NCBI RefSeq assembly: GCF_000526795.1
Contig: NZ_JAGT01000001.1
Coordinates: forward strand, 3,516,501 to 3,580,500
Length of the DNA stretch: 64,000 nt
Reading direction: 5' to 3'
Origin: Ruminococcus flavefaciens AE3010
GTDB lineage: Bacteria; Bacillota; Clostridia; Oscillospirales; Ruminococcaceae
This document shows, one piece after another, positions 7,452 through 16,142 of the stretch (position 1 is the stretch's first letter; every line of letters begins with the position of its first letter). The notes under the pieces are model-generated. The model was not told where the DNA came from. It saw only the letters and a list, made by a program, of their open reading frames with translations, and made no database searches. Position numbers and translations under genes: made by a program.

Positions 7452-9982
7452 TATTTTCTCTCCTTTTTGAAAAGGCTGTCGCAGTAGTCCTGAGCTGCCT
7501 TTATTTTTTCACATGATGTGTAATCGTAGTAATGCTTTATATCAATGATATCGCCCTTGCGCTTACGTCCCGGCAGAAGCACATATACCGCAAGTACAGC
7601 TGCGGCACAAAGGCTTATTATTATACCTATGCGCAGGTAGGGCGTTTCGTAGCTGAAAACGATAATGTTCTCGCCTGAGTCGGCTCTTACAGCCATGAAG
7701 CCCTCGTCCACACGCTCAACATCGGCAGGAGCGCCGTTCACTGTGGCTGTCCAGCCCTCACTGTAGGGTACGCTGAAAAATACCAGCTGAGGCTTTGCAA
7801 GGTCGATGACCGAGGTGAAGCCATGGGAATCAAAGGTGAAGCTCTTTGAGCAGCACTTGCGCTTCTCATTGCAGAATACAGAGTAGGTATTCCGCGATAA
7901 TGTTGAAGCATTTCCCATATCGTACTCCGTGAGGATATCACTGTATTTTTCAGCCTGCTCGTCGCTGAGCACAAGTGCTTTCAGCATGACGTTCTGGCGC
8001 TGGAGCTTTGACTTGTTTTCGGCGTCGGACTTCTTCACGTATTTGTCGTAGCCGAAGCCCATAGGTATGAACAGCTCGTTCTCGTATATCTCAAAGTGTT
8101 CGTTTTCGCCGATATACTTGAAGTTCGGAAGCTCGTCGGGAATTATGACCCTGCTGGTGTCCTCATCGTCCTTAGCCGAATTCTTTGAGGACGCAGATGA
8201 GGCAGAGGAGCTGTCCATGCTTGATGACACCAGTTCATCATAGCTGCACCCCTCGGTCTTTTCCTTGTAGTAGTACTTCACGGAGAAAAGTCCGCGGAGA
8301 GGGTAGTTGCTCAGCTCGGGACGTGAAGCCACGTCGCGCTGTATACCGATGAAGCTGTAAAAATCCATGATAGAGGTGCATACAACGCTCTGGAAAGCCC
8401 TCATTGTTGGCAGTCCCCATATCATGGGGTAGTTGTCGCAGTCCTCGGAAATATCTATGCGGAAGAAATTATCGCTTGTGACCTGTTCGCAGACGCCGTC
8501 GCCGCCCTCAATGGCGGAGCTGATGTATTTGCGGGCGTCGCCTATGGTGTTTGCTCCGTAGAGTGAGGTGGTCAGGATACATATAACGGAAGCGGCAGCT
8601 GTGGCGAACACCATGAATCTTGTGCTGAGAGTGCCTTTTTTCTTTCGGCGGAGCACGAAAAACGTACATATGAGGAATACCACTGCCACGCATATGGTCA
8701 GCCAGAAGTACAGCGGGTCATCGGGCATTGAGAAGAGCCTTGCCTTTTTGCCGTCCTCGGGCTTTGCGGGGAAAACTCCTATAACTGCCAGTGCTGCCAG
8801 CATAACGGCGCAGAACCGCAGTCCGAACTTGCAGTCGCAGTTCTCGTCGTCAAGGGTATGAGCTGTCATCATAGCCATAATGAGTATGGGCATGTAGAAC
8901 CACCGTGCGTAGTAGTAGGAATTAGCAGCCTGAAAAAGACTGTTCAGAACGGGGATAACTGCGAATATGCCGCAGCATGCGAGAAGCCTTGCCGCCCAGT
9001 GCTTCTTGTGCATACGCAGGAAAGTGAGAACTCCCACCATGGAGAAAAGTGGCAGATATCCGCCGATAGAAGCCCATTTTTCAAAGTCTGATTTGAGCAG
9101 ATTGGGATATGCGGGCGGATCCGACGGCATAAAGAAGCTCTGGATTATTCTCGGGATAAGGGTCTTATCATTATAAGCGACCATATCCGCACCGTAGGCG
9201 TGCTCGCTTATCCTGTAGTTTCCCATGAGCGCCATAGCCGAGGGCAGTATGATAAAGGCTGCCATAAGCGTACCGATGATCGCTTCGAGAATGAGCAGAA
9301 AGAACTTTTTCCATGATGTGTGGAAGTCCGCACACCTCATTCTGAATAGATAGTACAGCACTAGAAATACCGCCTGACCTGCAAAGAAATAGTAGTTTAT
9401 GCATGCCATGAGCGCAACTGAAAGTGCGAAAACGCCCTTGCGCCGGCAGTTGATGTTCTCCTCCATAGCGATGAGCATAAGAGGGAAAAAAGCGGTAACG
9501 TCCTGAAAGTGATTGAAGAATATATTGTAGACCTGAAAGCCCGAAAATGCGTAGAGCAGAGCTCCTGTGAGAGCGGCGTTCTTGCCGCGGACGAATCTTC
9601 GTATATAGACGTAGGCTGTCAGGGAAGCCATACCGTGCTTTATAGCCAGCAGAAAGGGCAGGGAATAGAGCACCAGTCCCCGCGGGAGCAGGGTGGACAG
9701 CCAGAAAAAGGGGCTTCCGAAGAGGTAGAACGAATAGGACGTCATGAAGTCCGAGCCCAGATCGGTAAACCAGTTCCAGCCGAAGCTGCCGCTGCGTACA
9801 GTGTCATTTGCAAGACTGTAGAATGGTATCTGCTGTGCATTGAAATCGCCGAAGTATATGAAATATCCGCGTTCGGTCAGCATCATCGGCAGTGTGGTCA
9901 CCAGCAGGGTGAAGAAGCCTATGAGGAACGCAGACAGGTATTTTTCCTTGTAAGAGCATATATTGCCGCAGCTCTTTTTCAC
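7451..9982 (-). CDS. YfhO family multi-pass membrane protein
   Basis: 843 residues with a dozen or more hydrophobic segments and a long extracytoplasmic stretch (about 440-770). The N-terminal part (GDFNAQQIPFYSLANDTVRSG, SYSFYLFGSPFFWLS) is characteristic of YfhO proteins, GT-C-like enzymes linked to glycosylation of lipoteichoic or wall polymers in Listeria and Bacillus. Starts with GTG behind GGAGGAAAA. A Ser-rich insertion (SSSMDSSSASSASSKNS) sits in the outer region. Transferase activity is inferred from the family. Confidence 0.85.
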   Translation of the reverse strand: MKKSCGNICSYKEKYLSAFLIGFFTLLVTTLPMMLTERGYFIYFGDFNAQQIPFYSLANDTVRSGSFGWNWFTDLGSDFMTSYSFYLFGSPFFWLSTLLPRGLVLYSLPFLLAIKHGMASLTAYVYIRRFVRGKNAALTGALLYAFSGFQVYNIFFNHFQDVTAFFPLMLIAMEENINCRRKGVFALSVALMACINYYFFAGQAVFLVLYYLFRMRCADFHTSWKKFFLLILEAIIGTLMAAFIILPSAMALMGNYRISEHAYGADMVAYNDKTLIPRIIQSFFMPSDPPAYPNLLKSDFEKWASIGGYLPLFSMVGVLTFLRMHKKHWAARLLACCGIFAVIPVLNSLFQAANSYYYARWFYMPILIMAMMTAHTLDDENCDCKFGLRFCAVMLAALAVIGVFPAKPEDGKKARLFSMPDDPLYFWLTICVAVVFLICTFFVLRRKKKGTLSTRFMVFATAAASVICILTTSLYGANTIGDARKYISSAIEGGDGVCEQVTSDNFFRIDISEDCDNYPMIWGLPTMRAFQSVVCTSIMDFYSFIGIQRDVASRPELSNYPLRGLFSVKYYYKEKTEGCSYDELVSSSMDSSSASSASSKNSAKDDEDTSRVIIPDELPNFKYIGENEHFEIYENELFIPMGFGYDKYVKKSDAENKSKLQRQNVMLKALVLSDEQAEKYSDILTEYDMGNASTLSRNTYSVFCNEKRKCCSKSFTFDSHGFTSVIDLAKPQLVFFSVPYSEGWTATVNGAPADVERVDEGFMAVRADSGENIIVFSYETPYLRIGIIISLCAAAVLAVYVLLPGRKRKGDIIDIKHYYDYTSCEKIKAAQDYCDSLFKKERK

Positions 9983-10017
9983 TGTATTTTCCTCCGTAAA
10001 ATTAGATATACAAATTC

Positions 10018-10046
10018 ATTATAGCACACCGTCAGGAAAAAAGCAA
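10018..10046 (-). promoter_or_regulatory. Sigma-A promoter of the yfhO-nudix operon
   Basis: On the minus strand TTGCTT (10041-10046), 17 bases, TATAAT (10018-10023), about 35 bases before the GTG start. Confidence 0.7.
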
Positions 10047-10174
10047 CAAAAATCGAATATATTTTCTATTTCCGTGCGGTTGCTTTATCTTATAAAATAT
10101 GTTATAAGCGCGGAGCCCGCGCCGCCGTGTTCGCGTTAAAGAATTGAAAATGCGGCAGTTTACGTCCGCGAGTG

Positions 10175-10203
10175 TTGCTATTTCTGTAATTATATGTTAT
10201 AAT
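10175..10203 (+). promoter_or_regulatory. Sigma-A promoter of the cysteine desulfurase operon
   Basis: TTGCTA (10175-10180), 17 bases, TATAAT (10198-10203), about 35 bases before the start codon. A GC-rich hairpin GCGCGG-AGC-CCGCGC lies further upstream between this and the divergent promoter. Confidence 0.7.
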
Positions 10204-10244
10204 ATAAGTTACGTTACTAAATCAACAAACGAAGGGAACATAAA

Positions 10245-11375
10245 ATGGAAGTTTACCTTGATAACGCGGCGACAACAAAGCCCTGCCCAGAAGCAGTTGA
10301 GGCGGCTGTGGCAGCCATGACCGAGAATTACGGAAATCCCTCCTCCCTCCACAGAGCAGGACTAAACGCACAGCTTGTGGTGGACGGCGCAAGAAAAGCC
10401 ATTGCCGACAGCATCGGCGGGGACAGGGACTGTATATACTTCACCTCGGGAGCTACCGAGAGCAACAACCTCGCTCTCCGCGGAGCTTCTGCGGCTTACG
10501 GAAGAAAAAATAAGAAGATAGTAATATCCGCAGTGGAACACGCCTCCGTTGAGGAGACTGCCGCTGACCTTGAAAAAAAGGGATTTGAGGTGGTGAGAGT
10601 TTCTCCCCGTGAGGACGGGCGCTATTATGCAGCGGACTTCGTAAATGCCTGCGATGACAGCACCTGCCTTATCAGCATGATGTACGTCAACAATGAGACA
10701 GGCTACATACTCCCCGTCAAGGAGACCTTTTCGGCTGTGAAACGCCGTTATCCCCACATAATCACCCATACGGACTGCGTGCAGGCTTACATGAAGCTTC
10801 CCATAAAGGCAGGCACACTCTGCGCAGACCTTATCTCCCTCAGCGGTCACAAGATACACGGCGGCAAGGGTGTTGGAGCTCTTTACATCAAAAAGGGAGT
10901 ACGTGTGCTGCCCGTAGTTACAGGCGGTAAGCAGGAAAAGGGCATACGCTCGGGTACTGAGAGCGTTCCCATGATAGCGGCTTTCGGAGCTGCGGTAAAG
11001 AAGCTTTCTCCCACTGTTTCGGAGCGCTGGGATAAGGTCAGCGGGCTTAAAGCGTATCTGCTGAGCAAGCTGAGGGATATGGAGAACGTTACGGTAAATT
11101 CTCCTGAGGACGGCTCACCATATGTGGTGAATATCTCGGCAGTTGGCAAGCGCTCGGAGATAATGCTCCACTTCCTTGAAAGCAAGGGTATATACGTGTC
11201 AAGCGGCTCGGCTTGTTCAAAGGGACAGCAGAGCGGAGTTCTGGGGCAGTTCGGCATAAGGGACAAGCGTGCGGACAGTGCTCTTCGCATAAGCATGACT
11301 GCTGAGACTATAGAAGCGGAGCTTGATATGTTCTGCGAGGCTCTCAGCGAGGGCATGGAAAAGGTAAGAGGCTGA
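10245..11375 (+). CDS. Cysteine desulfurase, NifS/IscS-like
   Basis: PLP enzyme of 376 residues that takes sulfur from cysteine and holds it as a persulfide. Visible: N-terminal VYLDNAATTKP, ATESNNLALRG, the PLP lysine in SGHKIHGGKG (about residue 202), and the catalytic cysteine in SSGSACSKG (about residue 325). Because thiI lies 265 bases downstream with one small gene between, it most likely feeds sulfur to ThiI for tRNA 4-thiouridine, as NifZ does in Bacillus, rather than acting as the main Fe-S cluster enzyme. Confidence 0.93.
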   Translation: MEVYLDNAATTKPCPEAVEAAVAAMTENYGNPSSLHRAGLNAQLVVDGARKAIADSIGGDRDCIYFTSGATESNNLALRGASAAYGRKNKKIVISAVEHASVEETAADLEKKGFEVVRVSPREDGRYYAADFVNACDDSTCLISMMYVNNETGYILPVKETFSAVKRRYPHIITHTDCVQAYMKLPIKAGTLCADLISLSGHKIHGGKGVGALYIKKGVRVLPVVTGGKQEKGIRSGTESVPMIAAFGAAVKKLSPTVSERWDKVSGLKAYLLSKLRDMENVTVNSPEDGSPYVVNISAVGKRSEIMLHFLESKGIYVSSGSACSKGQQSGVLGQFGIRDKRADSALRISMTAETIEAELDMFCEALSEGMEKVRG

Positions 11376-11379
11376 ATTT

Positions 11380-11601
11380 ATGGATTGGTTTGGTCTTATT
11401 GCTTTTTCGGTAATTTGGACGCTGATATGGATAGCTTGTTACTATGCGTCGGCAAGTGCGAGGATCAAAAAAGCAAAAAAAGAGGGAAAGTCACCTAAAT
11501 TATCTGCGTGTCGGATTTTTTATGCCGTAACATGGATCATTGGGCAGATTTTTTATTGGAATATGTGCTTTGCTCTTCGGGAATTTGCCCAAAATAAGTA
11601 A
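11380..11601 (+). CDS. Small two-helix membrane protein, unknown
   Basis: 73 residues with two hydrophobic helices (about 4-26 and 48-68) separated by a Lys-rich cytoplasmic loop (RIKKAKKEGKSPK). It starts 4 bases after the desulfurase stop and ends 38 bases before thiI, so it is co-transcribed with both. No family is recognised. Its position between a sulfur donor and ThiI may be incidental. Confidence 0.6.
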   Translation: MDWFGLIAFSVIWTLIWIACYYASASARIKKAKKEGKSPKLSACRIFYAVTWIIGQIFYWNMCFALREFAQNK

Positions 11602-11639
11602 GAAGATAATATTATTTATAATAGTATAGGAGAATTTGA

Positions 11640-12818
11640 ATGAAAGAGTTAATACTTGTAAAATACGGTGAAATGGCACTGAAAGGTCTCAATAAAAAGA
11701 CCTTTGAGGATATGCTCATAAAGAACATAAAGCGCAGACTGAAGCCTCTCGGTCACTTTCAGATGACCAGCGCTCAGTCCACAACATACATAACTCCTCT
11801 TGACGAGGACATCGACCTTAACGAGGTGGCTGACAGAGTGGGCAAGATTTTCGGTATCGCCACATACTGCCGTGCCTGCGTATGCGAAAAGGACTTCGAG
11901 GACATCTGCAATAAGAGCTATGAGTACCTTGAAGATGTACTGAGCTGCGCAAAGACCTTCAAGGTCAACGCAAAGCGCTCGGACAAGGCATTCCCCATGA
12001 AGTCTCCCGAGATCTGCATGGAGCTGGGCGGAAAGCTGCTGGAGAAGTTCCCGCACCTTTCTGTTGACGTCAAGAACCCCGAGGTAACTGTTACTGTTGA
12101 GATACGCGACGAGAACGCATTCGTTCACGCAGAGAATATCAAGGGAGCAGGCGGACTTCCCGTGGGAAGCAGCGGCAAGGCTATGCTTCTCCTCTCAGGC
12201 GGTATAGACAGCCCTGTTGCAGGCTATATGATGGCAAAGCGCGGTATCCACATCGCCGCTATCCACTATGTGAGCCCTCCCTACACCTCAGACCGCGCAC
12301 AGCTCAAGGTCGAGGAGCTCTGCCGGAAGCTGACTGACTACTGCGGCGGTATCGCTTTCTACTGCGTGCCGTTCACAGAGTTGCAGGAGGCTATCAAGGA
12401 CCACTGCCCAGAGGAGTTCTTTACTATTATAATGAGAAGACTCATGATGGAGATAGCTCAGCGCATTGCCGCAAAGGACAACTGCCTTGCCCTTATCACA
12501 GGCGAGAGCGTGGGACAGGTGGCAAGCCAGACAATGGCGGCTATGGTATGCACAGCCGCAGTATGCCGCATACCCGTGTTCCGTCCCTGCGTCGGCATGG
12601 ACAAGACCGAGATAATTGAGATCGCACGTAAAATAGACACATTTGATATATCCGTACAGCCCTACGAGGACTGCTGTACAGTATTTACCCCACGTCACCC
12701 AAAGGTAAGACCTCAGCTTGCTGACATCGAAAAAGCACAGAACAGCTTCGACTTTGAACCCCTCATACAGAAGGCTGTTGAAAATACCGAGATGAAAACC
12801 TTTAATTTTGGTGAATGA
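11640..12818 (+). CDS. thiI: tRNA 4-thiouridine synthase ThiI
   Basis: 392 residues. N-terminal ferredoxin-like and THUMP domains (about 1-165) for tRNA binding are followed by the PP-loop SGGIDSPVAGYMM (about 185) that adenylates U8. The persulfide cysteine CVGMDK and EDCCTVF region lie in the C-terminal part. There is no rhodanese extension, as usual in Firmicutes. RBS TAGGAG precedes the ATG. It works with the upstream cysteine desulfurase. Confidence 0.94.
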   Translation: MKELILVKYGEMALKGLNKKTFEDMLIKNIKRRLKPLGHFQMTSAQSTTYITPLDEDIDLNEVADRVGKIFGIATYCRACVCEKDFEDICNKSYEYLEDVLSCAKTFKVNAKRSDKAFPMKSPEICMELGGKLLEKFPHLSVDVKNPEVTVTVEIRDENAFVHAENIKGAGGLPVGSSGKAMLLLSGGIDSPVAGYMMAKRGIHIAAIHYVSPPYTSDRAQLKVEELCRKLTDYCGGIAFYCVPFTELQEAIKDHCPEEFFTIIMRRLMMEIAQRIAAKDNCLALITGESVGQVASQTMAAMVCTAAVCRIPVFRPCVGMDKTEIIEIARKIDTFDISVQPYEDCCTVFTPRHPKVRPQLADIEKAQNSFDFEPLIQKAVENTEMKTFNFGE

Positions 12819-12889
12819 TTTTTTAAGTTTTTTACAAATCAATCACTTTATTTTTGTGAAATGTGGACTAAAGAAAGGGTGGGGATTTA

Positions 12890-13426
12890 GTGGTAAGCAG
12901 TAAATTTTCTGAATGTGACACCGAAAAACTTGACAAGACCGTTGAAAATGTTGTAAAATTATTAGAACGGAAGAGGTTTACCATAGCTACAGCGGAGAGC
13001 TGTACGGGAGGACTTCTTTCGGAGCTTATAACATCAGTATCGGGCGCGTCTGCGGTCTTTGAGCTTGGGATATGCACATATTCTCAGCGGATAAAGACAG
13101 AGTTTCTGGGTGTCCCCACCGAGGTCATACAGGATCACGGCGTGGTGAGCGAGGAAACAGCACTGAGCATGGTCAAGGGACTTAAAATACGCTCGGGAGC
13201 AGATGTGTGCGTTTCCATAACGGGCATTGCAGGTCCATCGGGCGGAACTGCAGAGACTCCTGTGGGAACGGTGTATATCGGTTTCGATATTTGCGGCAGT
13301 CAGTTTGTAAGGCTGCCCGAGCTTTGGAAGCTGAGCGATATGAGCAGAACGAATATCAGACGATGTGCGGCTGCTTATGCGTTTGGCACGATTGAAAAAA
13401 TACTGATGGAGGCGAGTAAAGACTGA
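12890..13426 (+). CDS. CinA C-terminal domain protein, NMN amidohydrolase (PncC-like)
   Basis: 178 residues covering only the CinA C-terminal domain: TIATAESCTGGLLSELITSVSGAS, YSQRIKTEFLGV and GIAGPSGGTAETPVGTVYIG. This domain deamidates nicotinamide mononucleotide in NAD recycling. The start is GTG with GGGTGGGG upstream. Its TGA overlaps the ATG of the first sortase (ATGA-type junction), so the three genes to 16106 are likely one operon. The N-terminal COG1058 part found in long CinA is missing. Confidence 0.88.
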   Translation: MVSSKFSECDTEKLDKTVENVVKLLERKRFTIATAESCTGGLLSELITSVSGASAVFELGICTYSQRIKTEFLGVPTEVIQDHGVVSEETALSMVKGLKIRSGADVCVSITGIAGPSGGTAETPVGTVYIGFDICGSQFVRLPELWKLSDMSRTNIRRCAAAYAFGTIEKILMEASKD

Positions 13427-15159
13427 TGAGCGAAAAAATAACCGACGGAAGCTCAGAAGCTCAGCGCAGAGCTGAGAAGATAAAGGCTATCAGAAGGTCT
13501 ATCCGCAGTGAAGCGGAAGTCGCTCCGATGACTTATGAAAATAAATCAGAAAGCGAACGCTCGGAGAGCATAGCCGACCGCATTGCAAAGGTCAAGGAAA
13601 AACGCAATGCAACAGCGGCGGATATACTTGAAGAGCTCGACAAGGCAATAGCAAGAGAAAAGGCAGACGCAGAAAGAATTGCTGCCGATAAGGCGGAAGC
13701 TGACGCAAAGGCTAAGGAAAATGCTTCTCCCGATATCTCTGATATACTCCCTGCACTGGAAACTCCCGCACATGAGGAACTCCAGGAGCTGGCGGAGGAA
13801 GTAGCCGAGGACTTCACAGAGGTCAGCGGTGATATCACGGGATATACGGAGGACTTTACCGAGGCGGAGGCAGAGGCTGAAACCCAGACGCAGTCAATAA
13901 GCACAGCGTATGCACATGCGGCAGAGGCTGAAAGTGTGATTGAGGAGAAGGACGATGAGACCATGGTCTTTACTCCTGTGAGCCATACTGCCGAACCAAA
14001 GGAAGAGCCGATTCGCCCTGTACACAGAGCTGTACATGAGGACAAAGCTCCTGAGCCAATTATTCGGGCGGCTGCGGAGACGACCTCTGAGGAAGTGAAG
14101 AAGCCTTCCAAAAAGAAGAAGAAAAAAAAGAAGAAATCATTTAAACAGCGTTTGCTGGACCTGTTTCCCAAAAAGGGAGACAGGCTCGGTGAGCGCATAA
14201 GAAAAATCGTTTTCCTGGGTTCTGTTGTGGCTATCGTTGTCTGCGGATACATAGTGGGTGACTACTACTATGACCTGTGGACAAGCAAGCGCAAGACAAA
14301 GAACCTTATGGAAATTTATGAGGTATACGGAGATCAGGAAGCTCCCAAGGAAGAGGAGCCTGCCGATGACCGTGTCAGATATCTCGATATGCTGCCGGGT
14401 GCACGCAAGCTCTGGGAGCAGAACCACGATATCGTCGGCGTCATCTCTGTTCCCAATACCCCTATAAATAACCCTGTCATGCAGGCAGAGGACAATGAAA
14501 AATATCTGAACAGGAAGTTTGACCTGACTGAAAACATAGCAGGAGAGCTTTTCCTTGATTACAGAAACCATTTCGACGAGGTCGGCGAGGACGGTTACTT
14601 AAAGTGCAAGAACTCGGATAACCTTGTCATATACGGTCATAATATGTACGACGACCAGATGTTTGGCTGTCTCAAGTATTATAACTGGAGAGACGATTAT
14701 TACGGACTTCACCCTGTAATAGATCTCAGATCAAATTACGAAAACTACAAATATAAGATATTCGCATTCTTTATTATTGACTCCAAGGACGAAACGGATA
14801 CCAAGTTCGAGTGCTGGAACAAGCTTGACTTTGACAATGAAGATGACTTCTACAACTTTGTCAATGAAGCCAAGAGAAGAACTATCCGCCTTAACAATGT
14901 TGACGTTAAGTACGGCGATCCGCTTCTCACCCTTTCGACCTGCAATACTACTCTCGCAGATGAAGACAGAGGCCGTATCATAATAATGGCAAGACGTGTG
15001 CGCGACGGCGAGGACCCGATAGAGGGAACTCAGGACAGCGTGCGCAACCCCAATATAAAGTGGCCGAATTTCTATTATGAGAACCATTCGGACGAAAGGT
15101 ATGATCCCAACGCTCCATTTGAGCCGTACGGACCGACGGAGGCGAATAAGAAGCAATGA
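13426..15159 (+). CDS. Class B sortase with long acidic N-terminal extension
   Basis: 577 residues. About 1-240 is a charged, Glu/Ala-rich probably disordered cytoplasmic region ending in a poly-Lys tract; a single membrane helix follows (about 262-282) and then an extracellular sortase B domain. Catalytic residues by motif are His405 (YGHNMYDDQMFG), Cys506 (TLSTC) and Arg517 (RGRIIIMARR). Sortases cleave a C-terminal sorting signal and attach proteins to peptidoglycan; in R. flavefaciens a sortase-type signal anchors scaffoldin ScaE. The extension is unusual. No substrate gene is adjacent. Confidence 0.88.
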   Translation: MSEKITDGSSEAQRRAEKIKAIRRSIRSEAEVAPMTYENKSESERSESIADRIAKVKEKRNATAADILEELDKAIAREKADAERIAADKAEADAKAKENASPDISDILPALETPAHEELQELAEEVAEDFTEVSGDITGYTEDFTEAEAEAETQTQSISTAYAHAAEAESVIEEKDDETMVFTPVSHTAEPKEEPIRPVHRAVHEDKAPEPIIRAAAETTSEEVKKPSKKKKKKKKKSFKQRLLDLFPKKGDRLGERIRKIVFLGSVVAIVVCGYIVGDYYYDLWTSKRKTKNLMEIYEVYGDQEAPKEEEPADDRVRYLDMLPGARKLWEQNHDIVGVISVPNTPINNPVMQAEDNEKYLNRKFDLTENIAGELFLDYRNHFDEVGEDGYLKCKNSDNLVIYGHNMYDDQMFGCLKYYNWRDDYYGLHPVIDLRSNYENYKYKIFAFFIIDSKDETDTKFECWNKLDFDNEDDFYNFVNEAKRRTIRLNNVDVKYGDPLLTLSTCNTTLADEDRGRIIIMARRVRDGEDPIEGTQDSVRNPNIKWPNFYYENHSDERYDPNAPFEPYGPTEANKKQ

Positions 15160-16106
15160 ACAAACCTGCAAAGATAATCACCGCCTGTGCTACCTGCGCG
15201 GCGGCATTGGGACTTGGTGTGCTGGCTGTAATGATAAACAAGGACAAAAAAGCAGTCCCCATATACAGCGATGTGATCGAAACTACAGTTCCTGTGGAAG
15301 TAACTACCAAGGAGCTTCCCGATGATCTTGCCGAAAAGTACGGATTCGTACCGTCACAGCTCGGTATGACAGACAGGGCAAAGTCGCTGCTGCACGTCAA
15401 TAAGGACGTCATCGGCTGGATAAAGGTAGACGGTCTCCAGATCGATTACCCTATCGTCAGGGATCCGGGTGAGATACATTCGGATCAGGCTTTTTACGGC
15501 GGCAGGGATTACTACCCCAACTTCTTTTATCTGGATAACGATCTTTACAGACAGTACGACGAAAAGGGCAGCCTGTTCCTTGACTACCGTGATAATTTCG
15601 GCAGCATTGAAAGCGAACAGTCCACCAATCAGGTCATATACGGTCATGCGTGGTGGAACGGCGAGATGCTGGGCTGCACAAGAGAGTACAGACTGAATCC
15701 CGATTTCTACTGGAATAATCCGTTCATACATGTCAGCTCCAATTACAAGGATTACGATTACGTTATTTTCGCTATCCTTGTTACAAGCGGAACCTATGAC
15801 GAAACGGACTTCCACTACTGGGATATGGAAGACCTTTCTTCGGAAGAAGATTTCAATTTCTATATCGACAAGTGCAAGAGCCGCTGGCTCTATGACACGG
15901 GAGTCGATGTAAAGTACGGCGACAAGCTCATTACCCTGTCTACCTGCTATTCGGACGTGGATAATTCACGCTTCCTCGTAGTGGGAAGAAGACTCAGGGA
16001 CGGCGAGGTCGCAGGGGATACAAATTCTATCCAGCGTACTGAAGCCTGGTTACAGGCAAAAAAGCAGGAAGCCGAACAGGCTGCTGAGGAACAGCCCCAG
16101 CAGTAA
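15156..16106 (+). CDS. Class B sortase
   Basis: 316 residues: an N-terminal anchor (about 7-27), then a sortase B fold with His164 (YGHAWWNGEMLG), Cys264 (TLSTCYSD) and Arg272 or a nearby Arg (NSRFLVVGRR). It overlaps the upstream sortase by 4 bases (ATGA). The two share domain architecture and are probably a tandem duplication, but the second lacks the acidic extension and has a Gln-rich C-terminal tail. Their division of labour is unknown. Confidence 0.88.
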   Translation: MNKPAKIITACATCAAALGLGVLAVMINKDKKAVPIYSDVIETTVPVEVTTKELPDDLAEKYGFVPSQLGMTDRAKSLLHVNKDVIGWIKVDGLQIDYPIVRDPGEIHSDQAFYGGRDYYPNFFYLDNDLYRQYDEKGSLFLDYRDNFGSIESEQSTNQVIYGHAWWNGEMLGCTREYRLNPDFYWNNPFIHVSSNYKDYDYVIFAILVTSGTYDETDFHYWDMEDLSSEEDFNFYIDKCKSRWLYDTGVDVKYGDKLITLSTCYSDVDNSRFLVVGRRLRDGEVAGDTNSIQRTEAWLQAKKQEAEQAAEEQPQQ

Positions 16107-16142
16107 GCGAACTCTTATATTTTTTCAATAAAGGAGAGCGTT

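Noticed and set aside
13533..14252. A 239-codon open frame on the minus strand opposite the first sortase
   Set aside because: It is Ser/Ala/Phe low complexity produced by the complement of the Glu/Ala-rich and poly-Lys coding region; no ribosome site and the plus-strand frame is clearly real.
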